Assembly: GCF_024323335.1 (NCBI RefSeq)
Contig: NC_066579.1
Coordinates: 126,378,854-126,442,853, forward strand
Direction: 5' to 3'
DNA: 64,000 bases
DNA from: Lathyrus oleraceus
Lineage: Eukaryota; Streptophyta; Magnoliopsida; Fabales; Fabaceae
Of the stretch, positions 1 through 11,737 are shown piece after piece; the stretch's first letter is position 1, and every line of letters starts with the position of its first letter. The translations under genes and the position numbers were made by a program. Under the pieces are notes generated by a model, which was given only the letters and a program-made list of their open reading frames with translations, was not told where the DNA came from and ran no database searches.

Positions 1-847
1 GATCCCTCATGCTACCTTATCATATGCATTGGCATTAGGATCACACCTTGGCATCCTCCTTACCCCTCATTCATTGGGTTTGTATTGGGAGAGGTCACCA
101 AGAACATTTGATTGTATCATACTTTATTTTTCTTTGTTTACTAACCAAAATGACAAAAATATGTCTATGTATAGTTTTATTTCTTTTGTAGGTAGTGTGT
201 GCATCCACCGATGCCCAAGCTTTGAACCTGCAATCCAAACCCTCACCATTAAAGGATAATCTTGAAGTTCTTCATTTGAAAATCTAGCTTCAAATCTCAT
301 TCTGTTTTAAGATTGAAACTCCAAGACTCCAAGCCCATTTCTGATCTTAATCACTTCCTACAAGCTTCTGAAACCAAGCCAAGAACATTTGGGATAAAGA
401 TCAAGCAAGGTTAAAGCTCCCTCGAAGGTAATTTTTCACAATTTTTATCTCTTCGATTCTCCCTCAAATCTCCAGTATTCTTTGTGATTTTTGGTTGGCC
501 GAAGTCTTATCAATGTAGGCAAGAAGATTGAGTTTCTTTGAGGTCAAATCGAAGCAACTCAGTTCATGATCCTCAAAATTCAAATCCTTGTATCTTTTTA
601 TATACTTGGAATTGGAGAAAATTGAGGCCAGATTCAAGCTCTTGAGCATTTTCTCTTTAAAGTAGTGTCCTTGTTTTTCGTTTTTCATGGAGTTGAGGTT
701 GGACCAGTCCGGTGGTCATCACCGAAGAAGATGACCGGAGCTAGGGTTCCGGTGGGGAGTTGGCTTCATCTCATCCATCTGATCTTGGTCGAAGGATATA
801 ATCTCAGCCTTTGGTTTGGATTACCACTTGTACATGCACGTTGACTG

Positions 848-852
848 TGGAC
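848..852. repeat. Target site duplication TGGAC, left copy of solo LTR
   Basis: TGGAC directly precedes the LTR end TGTCGCAACC and is repeated exactly at 3168-3172 after ...TATTACA. This is the 5-bp duplication expected for Ty3/gypsy integration. Confidence 0.85.
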
Positions 853-1064
853 TGTCGCAACCTGAAAAATATAGTGCGAAAAAACAACCGGCGAAGAAAG
901 AAACTGACAGAAGAGTCGCCACCGTGCGTTATTTGTCCCAAAGGAGGGAAAGGAAACGCTCGAAGTAAACCTGGAAAAAGGAAAGGAAAAGACAAGGTCT
1001 CGCAACCAAATCTTGGGTTCGGGGGCCGATTATGCGAAGGGAAGGTATTAGCACCCCTACGCAT

Positions 1065-1080
1065 CCGTAGTACTCTACGG
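1065..1080 (-). promoter_or_regulatory. LTR hairpin 2, compensated version (CCGTAG/CTACGG)
   Basis: A perfect 6-bp inverted repeat CCGTAG-TACT-CTACGG. It occupies the place of CCTAGG-TACT-CCTAGG in all other LTRs of the window, next to the shared ACCTTCCC block. Stem bases differ on both arms but pairing is kept. Confidence 0.6.
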
Positions 1081-1188
1081 GATCCACTTTTGTTGTTCTT
1101 GTCTAAAGGGTGTAGGTTTATCTAATGTACTATTTACTAAAAGGGGGGTCAAAAGGAAATGACTCGCACGGATGTCGCATCCATTGCA

Positions 1189-1328
1189 TACGTATCTCAT
1201 CTGAACATGAGAATCAGAGTCTTCGTAGCTCGGCTACCTAGGGGTTAAAGAGGAGTGTGCTTGCTAAGACATCACGTCTTATGCCTACGTATCTCATCTG
1301 GAATGAGAATCAGAGCAAGCCGTAGTTC
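1189..1328 (-). repeat. Tandem duplication of the CTACG/CGTAG LTR hairpin
   Basis: Two copies of one module, 1189-1230 and 1285-1328. Each reads on the minus strand CTACG ... TCTCAT-loop-ATGAGA ... CGTAG, with a perfect 6-bp inner stem; the loops are 5-6 nt and differ. The outer arms and inner stem are in the same order as in the other LTR families of the window, which have one copy. Confidence 0.6.
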
Positions 1329-2842
1329 GGCTAATTACGAGTTAAGGGTTGTGTTTTTGGGTGAACGACGTTACTACACAATCTACCGGATGCTCGACCT
1401 TTGGAGACTTACTCGCCTGTAGTAGAAGGAGTAAACGTGTTCTTAGGAGAAGAAAAATCAATGAGTTGGGGCGTTTTAGGGATGCTCATGCAAAAAGACA
1501 GTCCTAGACGAAGGAACCGCACTACCTTAATTGACATGCAAACGGGAGACTATACGAAGCCTAGCAACCCTATGGGGAGACGATCACACCACACAAAATA
1601 TGTATCTTAAAGTAAACACACCAACAAGGGGGCTCAAACATAGATGGGTAGGGCTTTAGTCAAAGGGGTCATATCAACCTCGACAAACAAGCCATGGAAG
1701 GGTAATCAAACAGGCTCTTAACCACTGACATTGAACGTCAGGGTGAGCAGATCAAAAGGGTAATGAGGATAAGACCCCATAGCTCTTAACCCTGGACAGG
1801 GTGAGCTCATGACAAAAAGTGGGGATTCAGAAAGGTGGAACCCTCTCCACTGACTGACCGGACAGAGGATCTTGGGCTTTTGTTCTGAAGCATCGACACG
1901 TAGTGCGAGCATAAAGAACGACACACTGAATAACGGGGGATTGATTACTAATCCCTTTTATCCGTCAATTGCCTCTTCAGGGAGGTCTTTGGGCACAAAA
2001 GTAAACAAACAAAAGAAAACATTGCCTCCTATTGAGGTCTTCTAGCTAAGAAAGCGGTAAAATGCGGGAAAGATGTAAAAGTACCACATGGATAAAGATC
2101 CGAAGTAATAGCAACTAACGATACAAGAAACCCAGAGATCTCTCAAGCTGGCACCACCAAAGAAAGCAAGTCAGCACAGGTAATCGGAATAAACCTCCAG
2201 GTGGTATCCCACAAATAAAATGGAATGCCAAGCAAGCTATCCTTTCAGGAGTCATGTGAGCCCTCACAAAAAACTCAACAAGCAGGTTAGAGTGACAAGA
2301 TGGTGCGCAATCAAGAGTTTCCCCAAATCAAAATGTAACCACATGAACAGGCCATTAAAATTCACAAAAAGAGCTCACAAAAAGCAACCAAGTGTAAGAG
2401 GCCTAAACCTCTTGTCAAACACATGCATCAAAAGGGCATCAAAATTCAAAGTCAGGGGCAAGGATCCACACATCAAGACATGACATACATACTAAAACAT
2501 GTGCCCACATGCAAAACCTAACGATAATACCTCATACATTCAGAGCATTCAAATTGAAAGCATAGAGTAATGGAAATAGGGCAAACCAGATTGGAGAGAT
2601 TGAATGAAATTGAATTGCCTGGTTGGGTTTGCAAAGCAATCTGAGGGTTTATATGAGGTAGAGTAGGTTCTTTGCAGATGAGTTCCTTTTAGTCTCCGGA
2701 GGTTGCTCTGAACTCTGTTAGCTCTTCTCTCACTATCTTTTTCCCCATGGTTTTTTGGGAGATGGAAGTCTAGAATTTATAACCTGATTTTTGTGACTTT
2801 GTGGGCTCAAAAGAGAGAGGTCCAAGTCCACGATTTTTCCGT

Positions 2843-2843
2843 T

Positions 2844-2874
<31 letters not shown>
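2843..2874. repeat. (TTTA)8 microsatellite
   Basis: Eight uninterrupted TTTA units inside the solo LTR. Confidence 0.95.
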
Positions 2875-3167
2875 GTTTTTTTGAAACGCGTGGGCTTCGC
2901 CTAGCGAGCATGACAGTTCATGAACAAACTTTTGCTCCTTCAAGATTAACGTTTTGACTGATGAATAGACCCCATTTGAACATGTTGGAAGTATCTCAAG
3001 CCATTCCCTTGTGTTGACTGATCACCCAGATAGGACCCACAAAGTGTCTTGGATGATATTCAAGCTTCTTGGATCTAATTCCGATTAACATGATGAAATG
3101 CAATATGAAATGTTAAATGACCTAAAAATGAATGCATGCATGAGGGGGCAAATTTTGAGGTATTACA

Positions 3168-3172
3168 TGGAC
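3168..3172. repeat. Target site duplication TGGAC, right copy of solo LTR
   Basis: Exact partner of 848-852. Removing the solo LTR restores continuous LTR-B sequence across this point. Confidence 0.85.
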
Positions 3173-5369
3173 TATGGTGGATGATACACGCTTGGCCATC
3201 AGATCTGCCACCTCAATTAATGAGGTAGATCTGATGACCCTCGTTTTTTCCAATTTCCTTTTATTTTCTAAATTTTAATTTAATTGCTTTATTTTGTTTA
3301 ATTCATAATAATTTCATTTTTAATCCAAAAAATATGGGAGTTTCACCAAAAATCTTTAAATATTTTTCTCTTTCATTTTCTGAATTAAAAATATTTTTTG
3401 GATTAATTTTGATATTTTTCATGAATTAAATGTTTTTGTGCATATTTTTAATTTTTAAAAATACTTATGACTTTTCAAATATGATTAGATTTTTTGTCTA
3501 AGGTCCTTTGCCTTGTTTGACCTAGGATAAATCTCTTGGCCATTTATTTGGTGTTTTGAAGAGATTTTAGGTTTTGGTCAAATTAAATTGAATTTTAATG
3601 CATTTTTTAATTTGATTTTTTATTGATTAATTGTGTAAAAATTATGTGGAGCCATTTTTATGGTCTTGTGACGTTTGACTATTTGTTTGGGCATTGGTCA
3701 AGGTTGATTTGGCTTTTGTTGGATTAAAATAATTGGATTTAGGGGATTGATGAAATGTACATTTCATCTCCCAAAATGAATGAATGATTTTAATTTGATA
3801 AAATTCCTCCCATGACCAATTTGTATTTCTCTCACTCCCCTCCCGCTTCATCTTCATCTCTATTCTTTCCCATTCCTTTCATTGACCAATGAAATCTCAA
3901 ATATCCTAAGGCTAATTGGTTCATCAATGACCTTGTGTCAGATAAACCAATACAAATATGGACGAGATAGGTTCATCCCTCTTGAAATTTTCTTTTAGTG
4001 TGTGGTATGTTTTAGGAGTTTCGTTCATTATACCAAATCTCTAACATACATTAACACCTAAATTTTTATTGCCCGACCTCAGATAGTTGTGACTTCTACG
4101 TAAATCCAATTACGATTGCTTAACATAGAGCTAAATTTTGACCTTAAAGGCATAGCATTCTAGTAAGTGAGATTTTAATTCTCCCATCTTTCATGGTATT
4201 GTGTGGAAACTTGGCCTTTTTTCCTTCCTATGGAAGATGTCTTAGTTCAAGGATCCATGCTTGTGAATAGATGGTTGAGTATTCTCCAAAGAATAACTTA
4301 ATCAATTAAAAAGAAAAACCCTACTAACATCCAATTAACTTTGACTAACACTTAACTAACTATTATTAATATTGCTTTACTTTCAAGTCATTTACTTTAT
4401 GCCATTTAATTTTTAGTCATTTATCATTCATTGTCATTTACATTTCATTAAACTTGTTTATGTTTATGCCATTTTCACTTTGCTCATTTGAGCCATATCT
4501 TGTGATTGTATATATTTGTTTATGTATTTTGATTTTGTTTGTGGTCTTAGGACCTTAAAATACTTAATAAACAACAAAAACCCTAAAAAATGTTTGGTGG
4601 ACTGTTGATCTTGATCTGAACTTTTGGACTTAGGATTAGGCAACATTCCTTGTGCAAAAAAGGACTTGGCCAATGCCAATATTCTAAGACGAAGTTATTG
4701 TGAACTGAGCCTTCCTCTGATGCAAGTCTTGGGATTTGTTTGAACTCATCTGCTACATTGTCTTGATGCCAATTTTTATTTTGATCTTGTGTCTAATGCC
4801 TTATTCTGGATTGATCAAGGAGTATTTCATCTGATACATGAGAAGATAAAGAAGACTGCTAGCTATGGGATTTGCTTGCCTGGATGTGGCCATCTCTATT
4901 TGATGCCTTGATCTTCAGGATGTTTGATATTGCTAATTTCTTGATTGATTATTGCTTGATTCAAAGTCCAAAGGGAAAGTGGTTTTTCTATATGACATTC
5001 TCGTCTGTTGGATTGCATCCCATTGGTCAAATATTTTCAACTCTTAACTTTTAATTTTATGCTTAGGATTAGTCTCTTCATCTTCTCCCACTTTTTAAAT
5101 TTCAAAATCTCTCCCCCTTTTCAAAAAAATTATGTGCTTGTGTTATCAATCTTAGACTTTGTTTAAATGATTAGAAACTTTGGCCTTATGCCAATGAATT
5201 TTCAAACCTTTTTCTTAAATTCAATTTGTAAATGAACTTAACCATATTGACTTAAAATTTCAAAAGACAAAAAGAAGTAACCTCATTCAAATTTTTGGCC
5301 CTTTGCGCCCCCCTTTTTTAAATTAAAATTTTGTTAAAAGAAATTTACTCATTTTGAAATTGTTACCAC

Positions 5370-5412
5370 GAACTACGAGGTTTTGATCCCTCATTTTTAT
5401 GTTCGTACGTAG
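5370..5412 (+). promoter_or_regulatory. LTR hairpin 1 in left LTR
   Basis: GAACTACG ... CAT-TTTT-ATG ... TACGTAGG: outer arms CTACG/CGTAG pair perfectly around a short inner stem. The same module is at 6868-6911 in the second LTR fragment. The matching hairpin 2 (CCTAGG-AGTA-CCTAGG) is at 5539-5554 and 7036-7051. Confidence 0.5.
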
Positions 5413-5803
5413 GCACAAAACCGAAGGTCTTGTCAAACACAAAAATGTAATCAATGAATTCTTTTCCCATCCCCACATTCTATTTTTTCTCAAACATCAT
5501 TTCATACCAAAAAGACATACACAGATAAAAAAGGGCTCCCTAGGAGTACCTAGGATACTTTGGGTGCTAACACCTTCCCTCTGTGTAACCAACCTCTTTA
5601 CCTATAATCTCTGGCATTTTATTAGGTTTGATTTGAAAACTTCTTATCTTTGGGTTTAGTTCGTACTTTTCCCTTTTCCTTTGGAAAAAATAAAAGCTCG
5701 ATGACGACTCTGGTTTGATTGATGTTAAGCTTATCCATAGCTTGATGGTCATGAATTTACCGCTACACATACTTGTTGAATTATCCAAGGTGGAGCCCTT
5801 CTC

Positions 5804-7264
5804 ATGGATGACGTCTTGATTCAAGGATCCATACTTGTGAATGACTGGTTGAGTGTTCTCCAAAGAATGACCTAATCAATAAAAATCACCATTAACACTT
5901 GACTAACTTTTGACTAACATTTGACTAACTTTTGGCTAACTCTTGTTAATATTGATTTACTTTCAAGTCATCTACTTTATGAAATTTAAATTTCATCATT
6001 CATTTCCATTTAAATTCCATATAGCTTGTTTATGTTTATGTCATTTTCACTTTGCTCATTTGAGCCATGTCTTGTATATATAGTTTGTGTGTTTTGGTTT
6101 TGTTTATGGTCTTAGGACCTTAAAATAAACAAATAAAAAAGCCTAAAAAATATTTGGTGGACTGTTGAACTTGATCTGAACTTTTGGACTTAGGATTAGG
6201 CAACATTCCCTATCCTAAAGGACTTGGCCAATGCCAACATTCTGAGGCTGAGCTATTGTGAATTGTGCGTTCATCTGATGCAAATCTTGGGATTTATTTG
6301 CATTCATCTGCTACTCTGTCTTGGTGCTTAATTGTTATTTTGATCTTGTGCTTGATGCTTTGCTCTAAGTTGATCAAAGGGATATTTCATCTGATACATG
6401 GGAAGACAATAAAGACTATTAGCTATTGGAATTTTCTGCTTGGATGTGGCTATCTTTATTTGATGCCTTGATCTTCATGATGTCTGGATATTGCTCATTC
6501 CTTATTGATTGTTTCTTGATTAAAGTCCAAAGGAAAATGGGTTTCTATATGATATTCTTGTTTGTTGGATTGCATCCCATTGGCCAGACCTTTTCAACTT
6601 TTAACTTTTAAGTTTTTGCTTAGGGTAGTCTCTTTATCTCCTCCCACTTCTTAAATTCAAAAATCCCCCCCCCTTTTCAAAAACTTCTTTGCTTGTGATT
6701 TCAAACTCTTTCTTAAATCAAATTTGTAAATAAACTTAACCATATTGACTTAAATTTCAAAATACAAAAAGAACTCACAACTCCATTCAAATTTTTGGCC
6801 TTTTGTGCCTTTTCTTGTTAAAATTTTCTTAAAATCAATTCACCAACTTCTTTGAAATTTTTACCACGAACTATGAGGTTTTGATCCCTCATTTTTATGT
6901 TGGTACGTAGGCACAAGACCGAAGGTCTTGTCAAACACAAAAATATAATCAATAAATTCTTTTCTCATCCCCACACTATATTTTTTCTCAAACATCTTCT
7001 ATACCAAACACATATGCACACATAAAAAAGGGCTTCCTAGGAGTACCTAGGACACTTTGGGTGCTAAAACCTTCCCTCTATGTAACCAACCCCCTTACCT
7101 GAAATCTTTGGCATTTTATTAGTTTTGATTTGAAAACTTCTTATCTTTGGATTTTGTTCGTACTTTTCCCTTTTCCTTTGGAAACAATAAAAACACGGTG
7201 GCGAATCTGGTTTTATTGACGTCAAGTTTATCCATAACTTGATGGTCATGAATTTACCGCTATA
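5804..7264 (+). repeat. Second, tandem copy of the LTR-B 3' portion
   Basis: About 1.46 kb repeats 4234-5767: the same order of motifs (CAAGGATCCAT, the expected TCATTTGAGCCAT block, hairpin 1, CCTAGG hairpin, ACCTTCCC block, PBS-like motif, ATTTACCGCTA) with scattered substitutions and indels. It ends CGCTATA rather than CGCTACA and is followed directly by protease-coding sequence of H1 with no PBS or gag. About 36 bp of unmatched DNA (5768-5803) separates the copies. It may be a partial LTR duplication or two LTR fragments from different insertions. Confidence 0.7.
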
Positions 7265-8960
7265 GGAGGGTATGTCGGAACAACAATGGGGGTAATACAA
7301 ATAGAACTCACAGTTGGCACAATAACAAGGCTAACAATGTTTATGGTGATAACATCAAAGGCCAATTATAATCTACTGCTAGGTTGAGAGTGGTTTCATG
7401 GCATAAGTGCGGTCCCTTCTTTAGTGAACCAAAGGATAACCATCTGGAGAAATGATGGAATCATGGAAAACATAGAAGCAGACCAGAGCTATTTCATGGG
7501 TGAAGTTAATCATGTGGACATAAGCAACTTCGAGAAGAAACTGACTCACATAGCACCTTCCAATCCAGCAAGGTTCGATTCCACAATTGCAGACAATTCA
7601 TTCTGTTCCGTCTACCTACACCTAACCCATGGGTTTCAATGGGATAGAGAAGTTATAGGCGAAGAAGACTTGGGCTATGGAGGAATGAAAGGAATCAAAC
7701 CAACAAGTTGGGGAAGCGAATTCGATGATGATGTCTAATCCAAAGACATTAGAAAGGATTTTGGCTTATATAGCTGGGAAAAAATTAAAAGCGGCCTTAG
7801 AGGCCGAAGTTAAATACACGGTTGTCGAAGCCAAAAAGAATGAAATGCACTTGGAGGGTCCTGGTAAGGATTTTGATCCAGAACCATCTGATAAGGTTCG
7901 AGACGAAGTGCAAGGCCATAGGCTCAATGCCATATACGATGACGAGCCTTTGGGTTTCGAGAAGGATCTGTTGGAAAATAACACAAAGATGATAGTGCAA
8001 GATCCTCTAGAAGAGGTCGACTTGGGGAAAAGGGGAATCAAAAGGCCAACATACATAAGTGCCAACATCAGCCCAGAACTAAAGATCGAAGTGACCTAGT
8101 TGCTGAAGGAGTACAAAGATTACTTTGCATGGGATTATGATGAAATTCCTGGTTTAAACAGAGATTTGGTCGATCTAAAGCCGCCCATAAAGCCGCCCAT
8201 AAAGCTTGGGAAGAAGCCCATCAAGTAGACCTCGAGGCGTTTTGCACCTGAAGTTCTATCGAAGATTAAAGAAGAGGTCGAAAGGCTTCTCAAATGTAAT
8301 TTCATCCTTAATATCAAGTATGTCAAATGAATTGCTAATATTGTACCAGTCATTAAAAAGAACGACACTTTAAGGGTTTGCATTGATTTCAGATATTTGA
8401 ACGTTGCAACCCCAAAGGATGAGTATCCAATGCATGTGGCGGAAATGCTAGTAGATTCTGCCGCAGGACACGAGTATCTTAGCATGCTCGACGAATATTC
8501 TGGATATAACCAGATCTTCATTGCTGACGAAGATGTGCCAAAAATGGAATTTCCATGTCCTGGAGCCTTAGGCACCTACGAATGGATGATGATTCCCTTT
8601 GTCCTAAAAAACGCAGGGGCAACTTATCAACGGGCAATGAACTCTATTTTCCATGATTTTATTGAAATGTTCATGAAAATTTATATTTATGACATTGTGG
8701 TTAAGTCCGTTTCAGAAAAAAAAAGTCATATAGGCCATCTTTGAAAATCATTCGAAAGAATGAGGAAACATGGTCTAAAGATGAATCCTCTTAAGTGCGT
8801 GTTATGCATTCAGGCTAGGGATTTCCTAGGCTTCGTGGTCCATAAGAAAGGAATCGAAATTAACTAGAACAAGACCAAGGCCATCATGAAGGCAAAAGCA
8901 CCATCAACAAAGAAGGAATTGCAGACGCTGCTAGGCAAGATCAACTTCTTAAGGTGGTTT
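7265..8960 (+). pseudogene. H1 Tat-type pol, protease end and reverse transcriptase (broken)
   Basis: First surviving piece of an old Ty3/gypsy element. It begins inside the protease C-terminal part (LLGREWFHG, 7378-7404 region), continues through the linker ORFs 7424-7738 and 7725-8099, then the reverse transcriptase: 'ANIVPVIKK', 'RVCIDFRYLN', 'LDEYSGYNQIFIA', 'LKNAGATYQRAMN'. The catalytic tetrad reads YIYD at about 8684-8695 where Ty3/gypsy enzymes have Y-x-D-D, so the first catalytic aspartate is lost. In-frame stops lie at 8098, 8228, 8328, 8742 and 8865. Frame shifts separate the two N-terminal ORFs. A 12-bp unit, GCCGCCCATAAA, is duplicated at about 8180-8203. It is cut at 8960 by the Ogre insertion and resumes at 36365. 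No gag or PBS remains. Confidence 0.85.
8956..8960. repeat. Target site duplication GGTTT, left copy of Ogre complex
   Basis: GGTTT precedes TGTAGCGGGG (the end of a minus-strand LTR) and recurs at 36365-36369 after ...GGTCTTACA. Joining the flanks at one copy restores the H1 reading frame between RT and RNase H. Confidence 0.92.
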
Positions 8961-9307
8961 TGTAGCGGGGTATTCGTTACCATTAGAGATATTGACTAAA
9001 TCCAAGGTAAATCATACAAGTTGAGTCACCACCGCACTTCTATTTATCGAAGGGAATGGTTAGAAAGCGAACAAAAACCTAAAAGTTTTATCGAATCAAA
9101 AACTAGTAAAAAAGTCAGAGATCTGGGTAAGGGGGTTGGTTATGCAATGGGAAGGTTTTAAGCATCCAAAACATCCTAGGTACTCCTAGGGAGCCCTTTT
9201 CACATTGGTTGTAAGGTTGGTATTTTGTGAAAAATTTGTTTTTGCAAACATGATTGAAGAGATGGGAAGAGAATGTACAAGTTTATTTACATTTTGTGTT
9301 TGGATGG
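8961..9307 (-). repeat. Remnant of 3' LTR (last ~345 bp)
   Basis: Matches 31605-31950 and 17984-18330 closely, including the CCTAGG-TACT-CCTAGG hairpin at 9175-9190. Its PBS-like motif is mutated (GAGTCACCACC at 9023). The rest of this LTR and the polypurine tract are deleted; sequence passes directly into filler and pol. Confidence 0.9.
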
Positions 9308-9333
9308 TTCCGAAGGAAACACTTTATGTCATA
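9306..9333. repeat. 28-bp templated filler at deletion junction
   Basis: GGTTCCGAAGGAAACAC and the following ATGTCATA copy, with one difference, the pol sequence at 9492-9519 about 185 bp away. It sits exactly between the LTR remnant and the pol fragment, and overlaps the LTR by a TGG microhomology. Such local-copy fillers are typical of error-prone end joining. Confidence 0.75.
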
Positions 9334-11737
9334 AACAGTCATCAACAGGTATGCTTCGTGTCTATCCACGGATCTGAGCAGCACCATGTCAAAATTTCTC
9401 TTATAAAGCACATCACCATTGAGGTAGAAATTCCCTGATAATCTCCTCAGAGTCTTCCTATCTTTCCCATATGCCCTAGGTGGGTAAATTTGGTTCCGAA
9501 GGAAACACTTGATGTCATAATACCATGGCTTATCATCGTTCACTTCCTCTACTGTAAATACATGAGCTGGTCTGTCCAAGCGCATCACAATGATATTGGG
9601 AACTTCATTCCAAAGTCTTACCACAATCATTGAAGCAAGTGTAGCAAGAGCATCTGCCATCCGATTCTCATCTCGGGGAATATGATGGAAGTCAACCTCA
9701 GTAAAGAACGTTGAAATCCTCCTTGCATAATCCCTATATGGAATGAGGCCAGGCTGATTCGTTTCCCATTCACCCTTAATCTGATTAACAACGAAGGCCG
9801 AATCACCATAAACATCCAGATGCTTGATCCTAAGATCAATGCACTCCTCCAATCCCATAATACAGGCCTCATACTCAGCCGTATTATTCGTGCATTTGAA
9901 AGTTAGCCGTGCTGTAAAAGGAAAATGTGTGCCATGAGGAGTAATAATCACTGCCCCAATACCATTTCCATATTGATTTACAGCGCCATCAAATACCATA
10001 CTCCATCTGGAACCAGGCTCTGGCCCTTCATCGAGCGTAGGCTCATCACAATCTTTCATTTTCAAATACAGAATCTCCTCATTTGGGAAGTCATACTGGA
10101 CTAACTGATAATCCTCAATCGAGTGATGTGCCAAGTGGTCAGCCAAGATACTACCTTTAATAGCCTTCTGGGCTTGATACTCAATATCATACTCGGATAA
10201 CAACATCTGCCAACGGACAATTCTCCCAGTTAAAGCAGGCTTCTCGAAGATATACTTGATTGGATCCATTTTGGATATCAACCAAGTCGTATGATTCAAC
10301 ATATACTGGCGTAAGCGCTTAGCAGCCCAAGCCAAAGCACAACATGTCTTCTCAAGCATTGAGTATCGAGACTCACAATCAGTAAACTTCTTACTCAAAT
10401 AGTAGATAGCATATTCTTTCTTTCCTGATTCGTCCTGCTGACCAAGGACACATCCCATTGAGTCTTCAAGAACTGTCAGATACATAATCAATGGTCTTTC
10501 TTCCACAGGTGGAGACAGGATCGGAGGCTCAGACAAATCTTCTTTAATACTGTCAAAAGCTTTCTGGCAATCCTTGATCCAATCATGGGACTGATCTTTC
10601 CGGAGGAGCTTGAATATCGGCGCACATGTGGCAGTCATGTGGGATATGAACCTGGAAATATAATTCAAGCGGCCAAGAAAACCTCGGACTTGCTTCTCAG
10701 TTTTGGGCGCAGGCATCTCTTGTATTGCTATGACCTTTGCAGGATCAACCTCAATACCTCTTTCACTAACGATAAAGCCCAATAGCTTGCCGGAACGGAC
10801 TCCAAATGTACACTTGTTGGGATTCAGACGAAGCTTGTACTTCCTCAAACGCTGAAAAAGCTTCAACAAGTGCTCTACATGTTCAACTTCCGTTCTTGAC
10901 TTAGCAATCATATCATCAACATATACCTCAATCTCCTTATGCATCATATCATGAAACAAGGTAGTCATAGCTTGTTGATATGTGGCTCCGGCGTTCTTTA
11001 AACCGAAGGGCATCACTCGATAACAGAATGTTCTCTAAGGTGTGATGAATGTTGTCTTCTCTATATCCTCGGGTGCCATTTTAATCTGATTATATCCGGA
11101 AAATCCGTCCATAAATGAAAAGACATTGAATTTAGCCGTATTATCTACCAACATATCAATGTGTGGTAGTGGAAAATCATCTTTCGGACTAGCCTTATTC
11201 AAGTCTCTATAGTCCACACACATCCGGACTTTTCCATCTTTCTTAGGCACGGGCACAATATTGGCCACCCATTGAGGATATGTAGAAGTCACCAGAAACC
11301 CCATATCAATTTGCTTCTGAACTTCTTCTTTGATCTTTATTGCCATATCGGGATGAGTTCTTCTGAGTTTCTGCTTCACAGGCACGCACTCAGGCTTTAA
11401 AGGCAGGGAATGTTGCACGATATCAGTATCTAGACCAGGCATGTATTCATATGACCAGGCAAAAACGTCAACATATTCTTGTAGCAGCTCAATCAACCCC
11501 TTCTTAATAGATTCTTCCAGAAGTGCCCCAATCTTCACTTCTCGCACACAATCTTTAGACCCTAAGTTGACTGTTTCTAGATTCTCAAGGTGCGGCTGAA
11601 TGATCTTCTCTTCATGCTCAAGTAGACGGGTAATCTCGTTAGGAATCTCTTCAACATCATCTTCTTCCGCCTCAAATACAGAGAATTCAAAGCTGGGAGA
11701 TGGTGTTGGATCATTATGTTCAATGGGTTTGATTAAC
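9334..11737 (-). pseudogene. Ogre A pol: RT, RNase H, aRNH; integrase deleted
   Basis: Read on the minus strand from the splice acceptor at 11737. RT: 'RTHPDMAIKIKEEV', 'PVPKKDGKVRMCVDYRDLN', 'MMPFGLKNAGATYQQAM' and catalytic YVDD at about 10920. Ty3-type RNase H follows ('YYLSKKFTDCESRYSMLEK'), then a second, archaeal-type RNase H ('MVFDGAVNQYGNGIGAVI', 'NNTAEYEACIMGLEE', 'DVYGDSAFVVNQ', 'ENRMADALATLASM') with its acidic residues. The dual RNase H is a known Tat-lineage character. A TAG stop at 11035-11037 replaces a tryptophan codon before the second RT block and is shared with copy B. The frame runs into the filler at 9333, so the integrase zinc finger, DDE core and C-terminus are missing. 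Not functional. Confidence 0.9.

Larger units (their letters stand above)
853..3167 (-). mobile_element. Solo LTR of a second Tat-like family (2,315 bp)
   Basis: On the minus strand the segment starts TGTAATACCTC and ends GGTTGCGACA, giving TG...CA termini, and is flanked by the perfect duplication TGGAC. There is no internal region, PBS or polypurine tract, so this is a solo LTR left by LTR-LTR recombination. It shares only short islands with the other LTRs: the GGTGGCGACTC motif (913-923 reverse), the hairpin at 1065-1080, the ACCTTCCC block, and the CTACG/CGTAG hairpin, here duplicated. A TATA-like TATAAAC lies at 2647-2653 on the minus strand. Confidence 0.85.
1..5767 (+). repeat. Ogre/Tat-type LTR, subfamily B, split by a solo LTR
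   Basis: The first bases match position 25 onward of the LTR that starts TGTAAGACCC at 62476 on the minus strand, so the LTR begins about 24 bp before the window. Its body runs 1-847 and 3173-5767, interrupted by the solo LTR at 853-3167. The 3' end is ATTTACCGCTACA at 5767. Positions 420-760 align, inverted, with the H2 LTR near 53220-53570. No primer-binding site follows the LTR end. The ORFs inside are LTR noise. It may be the 5' LTR of H1 after deletion of PBS, ORF1 and gag, or the 3' LTR of an element lying to the left; the sequence does not decide. Confidence 0.75.

Noticed and set aside
811..1125. 104-residue plus-strand ORF, basic
   Set aside because: Lies fully inside the solo LTR, on the strand opposite to it, overlaps conserved LTR modules and has no recognisable domain.
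2220..2483. 87-residue ORF
   Set aside because: Inside the solo LTR; low complexity, no homologous ORF in other LTRs.
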